Below are positions 33,282-41,729 of a stretch of DNA of 64,000 bases, piece after piece. Source of the DNA: Crossiella sp. CA-258035 (GTDB lineage: Bacteria; Actinomycetota; Actinomycetes; Mycobacteriales; Pseudonocardiaceae); assembly GCF_030064675.1 (NCBI RefSeq), contig NZ_CP116413.1:4682001-4746000 (forward strand), read 5' to 3'. The notes beneath the pieces were generated by a model. That model did no database searches, was not told the DNA's origin, and saw nothing but the letters and a program-made list of their open reading frames with translations. A program made the position numbers and the translations under genes. How positions within the stretch are numbered: position 1 is the first letter of the stretch; every line of letters begins with the position of its first letter.

Positions 33282-34415
33282 GTGCGCATCCTGTTCAGCT
33301 TCGTCGGCGGCAACGGACACTTCGAACCCCTCAAACCCCTTGCCCTGGCAGCACAATCCGCCGGGCACACCATCGCCTTCACCACCGGGCACATGCTGCG
33401 GGAGGTGGTCGAGGCCGCCGGGTTCACCGTCTTCCCGGTCGGCTCCGGCAGCTCCGACCGCGCCAGCGAGATCACCCCGCTCGCGCCCATCGACCCGGCA
33501 CGGGAACGCCGCGACCTGCGCGAGGCATTCGGCAGGCGGATCACCACCGACCAGCTGCCCGCCAAGCTGGAGCTGATCCGGCAGTGGCGGCCGGACGTGC
33601 TGGTCAGGGACGAGACCGACTACGCCACCGGCATCGCGGCCGAGGTGCTCGGCCTGCCCTGCGCCACCAACACCTGCATGCCCGCGGGCGGGTTCGCCAC
33701 CACGGAGGTCGTCGGCGAGCCGCTGCACGAACTGCGCGCCGCCCACGGCCTGCCACCGGATCCGGAGCTGAGCGCGCTGCGCCGCCTGGTCCTGTCCCCG
33801 CTGCCGCTGTCCTTCCGCGACCCGGCCGACCCACTGCCCGCCACCGCCCGCGCCTTCCGGCCCCTCGTCCCGCAGCGCCCGGCCGAGACCCCGGACTGGG
33901 TCATCCCCGGCCGCCCGGCCGTCTACTTCACCCTCGGCACGATCTTCAACCGCGAGTCCGGCGACCTGTTCGGCCGGGTGCTCACCGGCCTGCGCGAACT
34001 GGAGGCCGCGGTGCTGGTCACCCTCGGCCGCCACCTCGACCCCGCCGACTTCGGCCCGCAGCCCGCGCACGTCCGGATCGAGCGCTACCTGCCGCAAGCC
34101 GAGGTGCTCCCGCACTGCGACCTGGTGGTCTCGCACGGCGGCTCTGGCAGCGTCACCGGCGCGCTGGCCCACGGCCTGCCCAGCCTTCTCCTGCCGATGG
34201 GCGCTGACCAGCCCAACAACGCCGCCCGCTGCGCCGCGCTCGGCCTCGGCCGCCACCTCGACCCGACCACCGCCACCCCGGCGCAAATCCAGGCCGCCGC
34301 GGCCGCCCTGCTCGCCGACCCTGGATACGCCGAACGTACCCAGAAGTTCGCCACGGAGATCGCGGCACTGCCCGGCCCGGAGACCGCTCTGGACTGGATC
34401 ACCGCGATGCGCTGA
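33282..34415 (+). CDS. MGT-type glycosyltransferase (GT1)
   Basis: A 377-residue GT-B enzyme of macrolide-glycosyltransferase style. The N-terminus is ILFSFVGGNGHFEPLKPLA; the nucleotide-sugar site is SHGGSGSVTGALAHGLPSLL, followed by GADQPNNAARCAALG. It likely transfers a hexose from UDP or dTDP to a lipophilic acceptor, including antibiotic inactivation. GTG 33282 begins the homology; the open frame extends upstream through the previous gene. No biosynthetic cluster surrounds it, so detoxification is plausible. Confidence 0.9.
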   Translation: MRILFSFVGGNGHFEPLKPLALAAQSAGHTIAFTTGHMLREVVEAAGFTVFPVGSGSSDRASEITPLAPIDPARERRDLREAFGRRITTDQLPAKLELIRQWRPDVLVRDETDYATGIAAEVLGLPCATNTCMPAGGFATTEVVGEPLHELRAAHGLPPDPELSALRRLVLSPLPLSFRDPADPLPATARAFRPLVPQRPAETPDWVIPGRPAVYFTLGTIFNRESGDLFGRVLTGLRELEAAVLVTLGRHLDPADFGPQPAHVRIERYLPQAEVLPHCDLVVSHGGSGSVTGALAHGLPSLLLPMGADQPNNAARCAALGLGRHLDPTTATPAQIQAAAAALLADPGYAERTQKFATEIAALPGPETALDWITAMR

Positions 34416-34493
34416 TTCGCCCAGCCCGGGGTGTCGATCTGCGGCAGGCTCGTTCGTCGGGTGACCGACAGCCGGACCGAAAGGGGAACTCCG

Positions 34494-34985
34494 TTGACCG
34501 AACCGCAGATCGAGACCCGCGCCGCCCAGCCCTACCTGGGCGTCACCGCCACGGTCACCATGACCACCTTCAACCTCGTCGCCGACCGCATCGGCGAGAT
34601 CATCGGCCTGGTCGTCAGCCGGGGCGGGAGTCTCGCGGGCGCTCCGTTCTTCCGCTACCACGTCATCGACATGGCGGGCGAGCTCGTGGTGGAGGCCGGG
34701 GTGCCCACCACCGAGCCGATGACCGGCGAAGGCGACATCACGCCCGGCGAGCTGCCTGCCGGGCGCTACGTCACGCTCACCCACACCGGCCACCCCGACC
34801 AGCTGATCGAGGTCACTGACAACCTGCTCAAGTGGGCCGAGCAGCAGAACCTGACCTGGGACCGGCGCACCTCCGACCGCGGCGAGCACTGGGGCAGCCG
34901 GCTCGAGAGCTTCCTGACCAACCCGCAGGAAGAACCCGACATGACCAAGTGGTCCACCGAGCTGGCCGTCCGGCTCGCCGACTGA
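34494..34985 (+). CDS. GyrI-like small-molecule-binding protein
   Basis: A 163-residue stand-alone effector-binding domain of the GyrI/AraC_E_bind type. It has the family ending GRYVTLTHTGHPDQL, and the central FFRYHVIDM strand. Such proteins sequester or sense hydrophobic ligands. TTG 34494 is preferred because AAGGGGA (34481-34487) sits 6-7 bases upstream; an in-frame GTG at 34461 lacks a clear site. It is followed 13 bases later by a hydrolase gene. Confidence 0.85.
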   Translation: MTEPQIETRAAQPYLGVTATVTMTTFNLVADRIGEIIGLVVSRGGSLAGAPFFRYHVIDMAGELVVEAGVPTTEPMTGEGDITPGELPAGRYVTLTHTGHPDQLIEVTDNLLKWAEQQNLTWDRRTSDRGEHWGSRLESFLTNPQEEPDMTKWSTELAVRLAD

Positions 34986-34998
34986 AAGCAGCGCGCCC

Positions 34999-35757
34999 AT
35001 GCCTGACACGGTGACCGTCAACGGCGTGCCGACCTGGTACGACGTCCGCGGCGACGGCGAACCCCTTGTCCTGTTCCACGGCGGCATGACCGACGCCCGC
35101 TGTTTCGCGGGCAACCTGGACATCCTCGCCGAGCAGTTCCGCCTCTACCTGCCCGAACGCCGGGGCCACGGCCACACCCCCGACGTCGAGGGCCCGATCA
35201 GCCACGACCTGATGGCCGCCGACATGATCGAGTTCATCGAGACCGTGGTCGGCGGGCCGGTGCACCTGGCCGGGTACAGCGACGGCGCGGTGGTCGCCCT
35301 GCTGCTCGCGTACCGGCGGCCGGACCTGGTGCGCAAGCTGGTGCTGATCAGCGGGGCCTACGACCACTCGGGCTGGCTGATGACCCCGGAGCCCGGCGGC
35401 GAGATCCCCGAGGTGATCACCCGCGCCTACGCCGAGGTGGCCCCGCACCCGCCGGAGCACCTCCAGGTGGTGCTGGCCAAGCTCGCCGCCTCCGCCGCGG
35501 CCGAGCGGCTGCTGACCACCGAGGACCTGGCCAAGATCGGCGTGCGCACGCTGGTGGTGGCCGCCGACGACGACATCATCAGCCTGGAGCACACCCTCGC
35601 GCTCTACCGCGGCATCCCGGACTCCGAGCTGGCCGTGGTGCCCGGCACCTCGCACGCGCTGCTGGAGGAGAAACCCCTGCGGTGCCGGGAGATCGTGGGC
35701 GAGTTCCTGCGAGATGAAGCCGTGCCCACCTGGATACCGATCCGACGCGCGGGCTGA
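34999..35757 (+). CDS. Alpha/beta hydrolase
   Basis: A 252-residue hydrolase. Oxyanion motif LVLFHGGMTDARCF, nucleophile elbow AGYSDGAVVAL (S94), acid in VVAADDDII and histidine in PGTSHALLEE. It follows the GyrI-like gene closely, suggesting one transcript. The GYSDGA elbow and cap resemble lactonase/peroxidase-type small hydrolases; no specific activity can be assigned. Confidence 0.88.
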   Translation: MPDTVTVNGVPTWYDVRGDGEPLVLFHGGMTDARCFAGNLDILAEQFRLYLPERRGHGHTPDVEGPISHDLMAADMIEFIETVVGGPVHLAGYSDGAVVALLLAYRRPDLVRKLVLISGAYDHSGWLMTPEPGGEIPEVITRAYAEVAPHPPEHLQVVLAKLAASAAAERLLTTEDLAKIGVRTLVVAADDDIISLEHTLALYRGIPDSELAVVPGTSHALLEEKPLRCREIVGEFLRDEAVPTWIPIRRAG

Positions 35758-35782
35758 ATCCGCGAGGTGGATGATCTCGCCC

Positions 35783-36691
35783 ATGGGCGAAGTCGCGATC
35801 GACATCGACACCCTCACCAAGGACTACGGCAGGCGGCGCGCCCTGAACGCGCTGACCCTCCAGGTCCGCACCGGTGAGGTCTTCGGCTTCCTCGGGCCCA
35901 ACGGCGCGGGTAAGACCACCACCATCCGCATCCTGCTCGACCTGCTCCGCCCCACGTCCGGCCGGGCCACCGTGCTCGGCCTGGACGTGCGGCGGCAGGC
36001 GATGGCCCTGCACCGCCGGATCGCCTACGTGCCAGGCGATGTCGCGCTGTGGCCGCAGCTCACCGGCGGTCAGGCCATCGACGCCCTGCTGCACCTGCAC
36101 GGCAGCCCCGGCGACCAAGCCCGGCGGGCCGAGCTGATCGAGCGGTTCCAGCTGGACCCCTCGCTGCGCTGCCGCACCTACTCCAAGGGCAACCGGCAGA
36201 AGGTCGCGCTGGTCGCCGCCTTCGCCACTGGAGCCGAACTGCTCATCCTGGACGAGCCCACCAGCGGCCTGGACCCGTTGATGGGGGAGACCTTCCGGGA
36301 CTGCGTGCGCGAGGCCCGCGAGGACGGCCGCACGCTGTTCCTGTCCTCGCACATCCTCGGCGAGGTCGAGTCGATCTGCGACCGGGTCGGCGTGGTCCGC
36401 GCCGGCCAGCTGGTCGACAGCGGCAGCCTGGCCGAGCTGCGGCACCTCTCCGCCTACACCGTGGAAGCCGAACTGGCCCGCACGGTGCAGACCGACGGCC
36501 TGCCCGGCGTCACCGGCGCCACCCTCACCCAGGCCGAGGACGGGCGCTACCGGCTGACCTGCCGCGCGCAGCCGGGCACCATGGACGAGTTGCTGACCGC
36601 GCTGGCCGCCGCCGGGGTGCACACCCTGACCAGCAGACCGCCCACCCTGGAGGAGCTCTTCCTCGGCTACTACACCGAGGCCGCCAGGTGA
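35783..36691 (+). CDS. ABC exporter ATP-binding protein
   Basis: A 302-residue ATPase. Walker A GPNGAGKTT is at residues 38-46, the signature reads YSKGNRQKVAL (a KGNRQK variant common in polyketide-antibiotic exporters), Walker B is LLILDEPTSGLD, and the H-loop is SSHILGEVES. The C-terminal region (PPTLEELFLGYY) matches its class. ATG 35783 lies 12 bases after GAGGTGG; an earlier ATG at 35771 is too close to it. The stop overlaps the permease start (GTGA). Confidence 0.93.
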   Translation: MGEVAIDIDTLTKDYGRRRALNALTLQVRTGEVFGFLGPNGAGKTTTIRILLDLLRPTSGRATVLGLDVRRQAMALHRRIAYVPGDVALWPQLTGGQAIDALLHLHGSPGDQARRAELIERFQLDPSLRCRTYSKGNRQKVALVAAFATGAELLILDEPTSGLDPLMGETFRDCVREAREDGRTLFLSSHILGEVESICDRVGVVRAGQLVDSGSLAELRHLSAYTVEAELARTVQTDGLPGVTGATLTQAEDGRYRLTCRAQPGTMDELLTALAAAGVHTLTSRPPTLEELFLGYYTEAAR

Positions 36692-38268
36692 ACGCGCTGC
36701 TGCTGCGGCTGACCCTGCACCGGGTCTGGGTGCGTTGCCTGTCCTGGGGCGTCGCGATCGGCGTGCTGATGATCGTCGGCATCGCCGCCTACCAGGAGGC
36801 ATTCCCCGACCCGGCCCAGCGCGCGGCCACCATCGCCGCGCTGGCCAGTCAGCCCGCGCTCTACGCCACCCTGGGCGCGCCCGGCGACATCGGCACCCTC
36901 GGCGGGTTCGTCACCTGGCGGATGGGCCAGTTCGAGTGCGTGGTCATCGCGCTGTTCGCCATGCTCACCCTCGCCCAGCTGACCAGGGGCGATGAGGAGA
37001 ACGGCCTGCGCGAGGCGCTCTGGGCCGGAGCCGTGCGCCGCACCGCGCCCCTGACGTCCGCCCTGCTCGTGGTCGGGCTCGGCACGCTGCTGCTCGGCGC
37101 GGTGATCACCACGGTGATGCTCGCCGAGGGCACCCCCGTACTCGGCGCAGTGCTCTTCGGGGCCGCCTGCGCCGGGGCCGGACTCGCCCACCTGGGCATC
37201 GCCGCGCTGGCCAGCCAGCTAGCCACCTCCCGCCGTGCGGTCAGCGGCCTCACCGGCGCGGCGCTGGCCACCGGCTACGTGCTGCGCACCCTGGCCGACG
37301 CCAACACCGAGGTCTCCTGGCTGCGCTGGCTCAGCCCGCTCGGCTGGGCCCAGCAGGTGGACGCCTACACCACCAACCGCGCCGGGCCGCTCCTGCTGCT
37401 GCTCGGCCTCACCGCGCTGACCATCGCCGCCGCCCTGGCCATGGAGGCCCGCCGCGACCTCGGCGCCGGACTGCTGGCCGCCCGCCCCGGCCCCGCGCAC
37501 GGCCGGTCCCTGCGCTCGGTCGAACTGCTCACCCTGCGCCTGCACACCGGCACCATCCTCGGCTGGGCGCTCGGCCTGGCCGTGCTGGCCGCCGCCATCG
37601 GCGCCATCGTGGACGGCGTCTCCGGCATCCTGGCCGGGAACCCGCAGCTGGGTGCCATGCTCGCGGCGATCTCCGGCGGCGAGCGGCGGTTCACCGAGGC
37701 GTTCCTGGCCACCCTGTTCCAGATCATCGGCCTGCTCATCGCCCTGGTCGCCGCCCAGGCCGTGGTCAGCGCCCGCGAACAGGAACGCACCGGCCAGGCC
37801 GAGGTGCTGCTGGCCCGCCCGCTGACCAGGTCCCGCTGGCTGGGCGCGCACCTGCTCACCGGCCTGCTGGCCGCGACCCTGACCGCCACCATCGCCGGGT
37901 CCGCGGCCGCGCTGTCCTGGTCAGCCAGTGGCGGCCACGACACCTCCGTGCTGGTCGGCGCCGCGCTGAACACGCTGCCCGCGGCCGCGGTGTTCGCCGG
38001 GCTGGCCACCCTGCTCGTCGCGGTGCTGCCCCGCTGGGCGGCCACCCTCGGCATGCTGCTGCCGATGGCCGGGTTCGTGCTCACCCTGTTCGGCCCGCTG
38101 GCGGGTCTGCCGACCTGGCTGCTGGACGTCTCCCCGTTCCGGCATCAGGCTCTGCTGCCCGCCCAGCCCTTCGACGGCACCTCAGCGCTGGCCCTGCTCG
38201 GCGTGGCCGCGCTGTTCACCGCCGCCGGACTGGTCCTCATCCAGCGCCGTGACCTGCGGATCGGCTAA
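36688..38268 (+). CDS. Large ABC-2 permease, polyketide-antibiotic exporter type
   Basis: A 526-residue membrane protein with about twelve helices in two six-helix halves, each beginning with an N-terminal LLRLTLHR or LLTLRLHT helix. The cytoplasmic motif AREQERTGQAEVLLARPL in the second half mirrors DEENGLREALWAGAV in the first, typical of internally duplicated actinobacterial exporters. GTG start overlaps the ATPase stop. It should export a hydrophobic compound. Confidence 0.92.
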   Translation: MNALLLRLTLHRVWVRCLSWGVAIGVLMIVGIAAYQEAFPDPAQRAATIAALASQPALYATLGAPGDIGTLGGFVTWRMGQFECVVIALFAMLTLAQLTRGDEENGLREALWAGAVRRTAPLTSALLVVGLGTLLLGAVITTVMLAEGTPVLGAVLFGAACAGAGLAHLGIAALASQLATSRRAVSGLTGAALATGYVLRTLADANTEVSWLRWLSPLGWAQQVDAYTTNRAGPLLLLLGLTALTIAAALAMEARRDLGAGLLAARPGPAHGRSLRSVELLTLRLHTGTILGWALGLAVLAAAIGAIVDGVSGILAGNPQLGAMLAAISGGERRFTEAFLATLFQIIGLLIALVAAQAVVSAREQERTGQAEVLLARPLTRSRWLGAHLLTGLLAATLTATIAGSAAALSWSASGGHDTSVLVGAALNTLPAAAVFAGLATLLVAVLPRWAATLGMLLPMAGFVLTLFGPLAGLPTWLLDVSPFRHQALLPAQPFDGTSALALLGVAALFTAAGLVLIQRRDLRIG

Positions 38269-38308
38269 CTCGGTTGAGCACCACAGGTGGGGTTGGTTGG
38301 CTGCGCCC

Positions 38309-38860
38309 ATGCTCCCCGACCTCACCCGCCCCGACGCCGCCGTGGCCCTGATCGGCCAGTGGACCAGCACCGACCCTGCCACCGAACTCGACCGGCGCAC
38401 CGCCGAGCCCCTGCCGGCGGGCTGCCTGGCCCGCGCGCACTACCTCGGCACCGACGGCACCAGCCTGCTGCACTACTCGCAGTGGGCCACCAGCGCCGCC
38501 GCCCGCGCGCACGCCGCCACCGCGCCGGTCCCGCTGGCCGAGTACCGCCGCTACCGCAGCCAGGTCGACGCCACCGGACCGGCCGGGTGCGTGGTCATCG
38601 CCGCGATCGACTTCGACCGCCCGGACGCCCAGCGCCAGCGCGACTTCGTCGACGAGATGTTCACCGCGGGGGAGCAGGCCGAAGCCGACGGCGTGCGGAT
38701 CCCGGGGCTGCTGGCCGCGCACTTCCACCTCAGCGCCGACGGCACCGGCGTGCGCAACTACGCCGAGTGGACCGGCCCGGCCGCCCACCTGGCCTTCACC
38801 GGCGTCCAGGAGAGCCCGGCCTGGCGCCGGTATCGGCCACACCCCGCACCAGGGCACTGA
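38309..38860 (+). CDS. Antibiotic biosynthesis monooxygenase (ABM) domain protein
   Basis: A 183-residue protein made of two ferredoxin-like ABM repeats (ALIGQWTS, LLHYSQWATSAAARAHA; then VVIAAIDFDRPDAQRQRDFV, NYAEWTGPAAHLAF). ABM proteins oxidise aromatic polyketides or heme without cofactor, but many stand-alone members are uncharacterised. It starts 40 bases after the exporter genes and could be co-transcribed. ATG 38309 is the first start giving a complete fold. Confidence 0.85.
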   Translation: MLPDLTRPDAAVALIGQWTSTDPATELDRRTAEPLPAGCLARAHYLGTDGTSLLHYSQWATSAAARAHAATAPVPLAEYRRYRSQVDATGPAGCVVIAAIDFDRPDAQRQRDFVDEMFTAGEQAEADGVRIPGLLAAHFHLSADGTGVRNYAEWTGPAAHLAFTGVQESPAWRRYRPHPAPGH

Positions 38861-38881
38861 CAAGTCCACGACCAACGGCCA

Positions 38882-38900
38882 TGTTCCGTTCACCGGAACA
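38882..38900. promoter_or_regulatory. Palindrome upstream of the PhoD cassette
   Basis: TGTTCCGTTCACCGGAACA is a perfect 7-5-7 inverted repeat 54 bases before the start at 38955. Its centre contains GTTCACC, one unit of the Streptomyces PhoP box, but the expected direct repeat is absent. Phosphate control of the downstream phoD genes is possible; the palindrome could also bind another regulator. Confidence 0.45.
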
Positions 38901-38954
38901 CCTCTTACGGTCGGCAGAATCCCGCCGTTCCCGAATCCAGGAGGCAGGTCACCG

Positions 38955-39485
38955 GTGAACCTGATCAACAACGGCGACGCCGAGCGCGGCACCGGCGGCG
39001 CGGGGGAGCCCACGCCGACGGTGCCCGGCTGGCAGACCGTCGAGGGTGCCCCCGCGCTCATCCGCTACGCCGCGGGCGGCGGCTATCCCACCACCAGCGA
39101 CCCCGGCCCGGCCGAGCGGGGCGCGCAGTTCCTCAGCGGCGGCAACAGCCCGCGCACCCGGCTCACCCAGACCGTGCGGCTGCCGCCCGGCTCGACGTTC
39201 CGGCTCTCCGGCTGGCTCGGCGGCTACGCCACCCAGCAGGACGGGGTCCGGCTGTCGGTGGAGTTCCTGGACCACACCGGCTACCCGATCGGCCTGGCCG
39301 TGCTCGGCCCGGTCACCGCCCAGGAACGCGGCCTGCGCACCGGCCTGGTCGAGCAGACCACCACCGGCCCGGTTCCCGCCGGCAGCACCCGCGCCCGGAT
39401 CACCCTGCTGTTCACCCGCTCCGGCAGTGGCACGTCCAACGACGGCTACGCGGACAACCTCAGCCTGACCGTGGGAGCCCGCTGA
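38955..39485 (+). CDS. Beta-sandwich (CBM-like) protein preceding PhoD
   Basis: A 176-residue protein beginning NLINNGDAERG, the usual start of bacterial jelly-roll/carbohydrate-binding modules, and ending with YADNLSLTVG, the final strand of such modules. The middle shows alternating strands (FRLSGWLGGYATQQDG, RARITLLFTRSG). It has no signal peptide. The stop overlaps the phoD start (TGATG), so the two are translationally coupled. It may act as a partner or former N-terminal module of the phosphatase. Confidence 0.8.
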   Translation: MNLINNGDAERGTGGAGEPTPTVPGWQTVEGAPALIRYAAGGGYPTTSDPGPAERGAQFLSGGNSPRTRLTQTVRLPPGSTFRLSGWLGGYATQQDGVRLSVEFLDHTGYPIGLAVLGPVTAQERGLRTGLVEQTTTGPVPAGSTRARITLLFTRSGSGTSNDGYADNLSLTVGAR

Positions 39486-41026
39486 TGCTGAACCGACGCA
39501 CCCTGCTCCGCGGCGCGGCCGCCGCCGGCGCACTGGGCACCGTGTGGCCGCTGTCCAACGCGCTCACCCCGGCCCAGGCCTACGCCGCGGCCGCCGACCT
39601 CGGCGTCTCCTACGACCCGAAACCCTTCACCCTCGGCGTGGCCTCCGGCGACCCGATGCCCACCAGCGTGGTGCTCTGGACCCGCCTGGCCCCCGACCCG
39701 CTGGCCGCCGAGCAGCCACTGCCCGCCGCGGTCGAGGTCACGTGGACCGTGGCCGAGGACCGCGAACTGCGGCGCAAGGTCGCCTGCGGCACCACCCCGG
39801 CCACCTCGCTGCTCGGGCACAGCGTGCACGTGCCGGTGCACGGCCTGCGGCCCGGCCGCACCTACTACTACGCCTTCGAGGCCCTCGGCCAGCGCAGCCG
39901 CCTGGGCCGCACCCGCACCGCCCCGGTGGGCCGGGTGGACAAGGTCCGGTTCGCCTCGGCCAACTGCCAGGCCTTCCACGACGGCCTCTACGCCGCCCAC
40001 CGCGGCATCGCCAGGGAGAACCTGGACTTCGTGGTGCACCTGGGCGACTACATCTACGAGCACGGCAAGGTCGGCGGCAGCCACATCCGCGACCACGACG
40101 GCCCGGAGATCCTCACCCTGGCCGACTACCGCAAGCGGCACGCCCTCTACAAGGGCGACCCCTCCCTGCGCGAGGCGCACGCCGCGCACCCCTGGTACCT
40201 GACCTGGGACGACCACGAGGTGGTCAACGACCACAGCGGCACCGAGGGCTCCGCGCCCTTCGTCAAGCGCCGCGCCGCGGCCTACCAGGCCTGGTACGAG
40301 CACATGCCCGCGCGCGCCGACACCGGCCTGCCGGACATCCAGATCTACCGGCAGCGCCGCTGGGGCGACCTGCTCGACCTGTCCATCCTGGACCTGCGCC
40401 AGTACCGCTCCGCGCAGAACCTGCCGGATGGCACCATCCTCGGCGCCGAACAGCGCGCCTGGCTGGGCAGCCAGATCGACTCCCCGAGCGACGCCTGGCA
40501 CTGCTGGGTCAACTCGATCATGCTCAGCCAGCTGGCCAAGCCCGGCGGCGGCTACTACTTCACCGACCAGTGGGACGGCTTCCGCACCGAGCGCAACAGC
40601 GTGCTCGGCCAGGCCCACCGCAAGGGCCTGGAAGACCTGGTGGTGATCACCGGCGACTGGCACTCCGCCTTCGTCGACGACATCCGCCCGGACTTCGACA
40701 ACCCCGACGCCCCGGTCATCGGCACCGAGTTCACCGCGCACTCGGTCACCTCCGGCGCCTACTCCGCGGAGTGGAACAAGACCAACGGGCCGGTGATGGG
40801 CAAGGCCAACCCGCACCTGAAGTACTTCGAGGGCAACCGCTACGGCTACGACGTCTACGAGGTCACCCCGCGGCGCTGGTCCACCCACATGCGGGTGATC
40901 GGCGACCGCAAGGTGGCGGACTCCCCGGTCAGCACGCTGACCACCTTCCACGTCGACCGCGGCAAGCCGGGCAGCTACGAGGACCCGGCCACCGTCGGCT
41001 CCGCCGCCCAGTACCGGCGGGCCTGA
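39485..41026 (+). CDS. phoD: Secreted alkaline phosphatase PhoD
   Basis: A 513-residue enzyme with a twin-arginine signal (NRRTLLRGAAAAGALGTVW), then a short fibronectin-like N-domain (FTLGVASGDPMPTSVVLWTR). The metallophosphatase core has HLGDYIYEHG, LTWDDHEVVNDH and VVITGDWHSAF, carrying the metal-binding Asp, Asn and His of the Ca/Fe-type PhoD family. It is exported folded by Tat and releases phosphate from phosphodi- and monoesters. The perfect hairpin at 41032-41076 follows the stop. Confidence 0.96.
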   Translation: MLNRRTLLRGAAAAGALGTVWPLSNALTPAQAYAAAADLGVSYDPKPFTLGVASGDPMPTSVVLWTRLAPDPLAAEQPLPAAVEVTWTVAEDRELRRKVACGTTPATSLLGHSVHVPVHGLRPGRTYYYAFEALGQRSRLGRTRTAPVGRVDKVRFASANCQAFHDGLYAAHRGIARENLDFVVHLGDYIYEHGKVGGSHIRDHDGPEILTLADYRKRHALYKGDPSLREAHAAHPWYLTWDDHEVVNDHSGTEGSAPFVKRRAAAYQAWYEHMPARADTGLPDIQIYRQRRWGDLLDLSILDLRQYRSAQNLPDGTILGAEQRAWLGSQIDSPSDAWHCWVNSIMLSQLAKPGGGYYFTDQWDGFRTERNSVLGQAHRKGLEDLVVITGDWHSAFVDDIRPDFDNPDAPVIGTEFTAHSVTSGAYSAEWNKTNGPVMGKANPHLKYFEGNRYGYDVYEVTPRRWSTHMRVIGDRKVADSPVSTLTTFHVDRGKPGSYEDPATVGSAAQYRRA

Positions 41027-41031
41027 GCCCT

Positions 41032-41076
41032 GGTCACGATGGCCGTCACGCCGAGGCGCGCACGGCCATCGTGACC
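41032..41076. terminator. 15-bp perfect hairpin between convergent phoD and lysE
   Basis: GGTCACGATGGCCGT (41032-41046) pairs exactly with 41062-41076. The right arm lies inside the last codons and stop of lysE, while the left arm follows phoD by 5 bases. It can serve as a terminator for phoD; for lysE the hairpin overlaps coding sequence. Confidence 0.75.
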
Positions 41077-41663
41077 CCCAGGGCCAGCATGGTCACCGCG
41101 ATCAGCGAGTCCAGCACCCGCCAGGCCACCGGCCGGGCGAAGACCCCCGACAGCGAGCGCGCCCCGAAGCCCAGCACCCCGAACCACAGCAGGCTGCCTG
41201 CCACGGCGCCGGCGGCGAAGAACCAGCGGGCCTGCCCGTAGCCGTTGCCGACCGAGCCGAGCAGCAGCACGGTGTCCAGGTAGACGTGCGGGTTGAGCCA
41301 GGTCAGCGCCAGGCAGGTGAGCACGGCGGCCCGCAGCGAACCGCCGCCCGCGCCCCCGGCGTGCAGGGCCTCCGGGCGCAGCGCCCGGCGCGCGGCGAGC
41401 AGGCCGTAGCCGATGAGGAAGACCGCGCCCGCCCAGCCGACCACGGTCAGCGCGGCCGGCCACAGCGCCAGCAGCCCGCCGACACCGCTGATCCCGGCCA
41501 CGATCAGGACCGCGTCGGAGACCGCGCAGATGCCCACCACCGGCAGCACGTGCTCCCGCCGCAGGCCCTGGCGCAGCACGAACGCGTTCTGCGAACCGAT
41601 CGCGATGATGAGGGACAGCCCGGTGCCCAGTCCGGCGGCCAGCGGTGTCAAGTATCCGTACAC
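41046..41663 (-). CDS. lysE: LysE/ArgO-family amino-acid exporter
   Basis: A 205-residue six-helix exporter. The N-terminal signature LIIAIGSQNAFVLRQGLRR and TWLNPHVYLDTVLLLGSVG are diagnostic for LysE/ArgO, which exports lysine or arginine. It is divergent from a LysG/ArgP regulator with the expected inverted repeat between, as in Corynebacterium. Starts with GTG at 41663. Confidence 0.95.
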   Translation of the reverse strand: MYGYLTPLAAGLGTGLSLIIAIGSQNAFVLRQGLRREHVLPVVGICAVSDAVLIVAGISGVGGLLALWPAALTVVGWAGAVFLIGYGLLAARRALRPEALHAGGAGGGSLRAAVLTCLALTWLNPHVYLDTVLLLGSVGNGYGQARWFFAAGAVAGSLLWFGVLGFGARSLSGVFARPVAWRVLDSLIAVTMLALGVTMAVRASA

Positions 41664-41679
41664 GTTCTTGACGCTAAGG

Positions 41680-41716
41680 AGTGAAGATCCAGCAGTCGAG
41701 CTAAAGATTCTTCACT
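41680..41716. promoter_or_regulatory. LysG-type operator between lysE and lysG
   Basis: AGTGAAGA (41680-41687) and TCTTCACT (41709-41716) are exact inverted repeats 21 bases apart in the 66-base divergent region. The surrounding AT-rich stretch contains the only TA-rich promoter-like DNA in the area. The spacing is suited to a LysR-type tetramer. Confidence 0.7.
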
Positions 41717-41729
41717 ATCATTAGCCATC

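Noticed and set aside
38888-38894. PhoP box upstream of the phoD cassette
   Set aside because: Only one GTTCACC unit is present; no second unit occurs at the 11-base repeat distance, so it is reported only as a palindrome.
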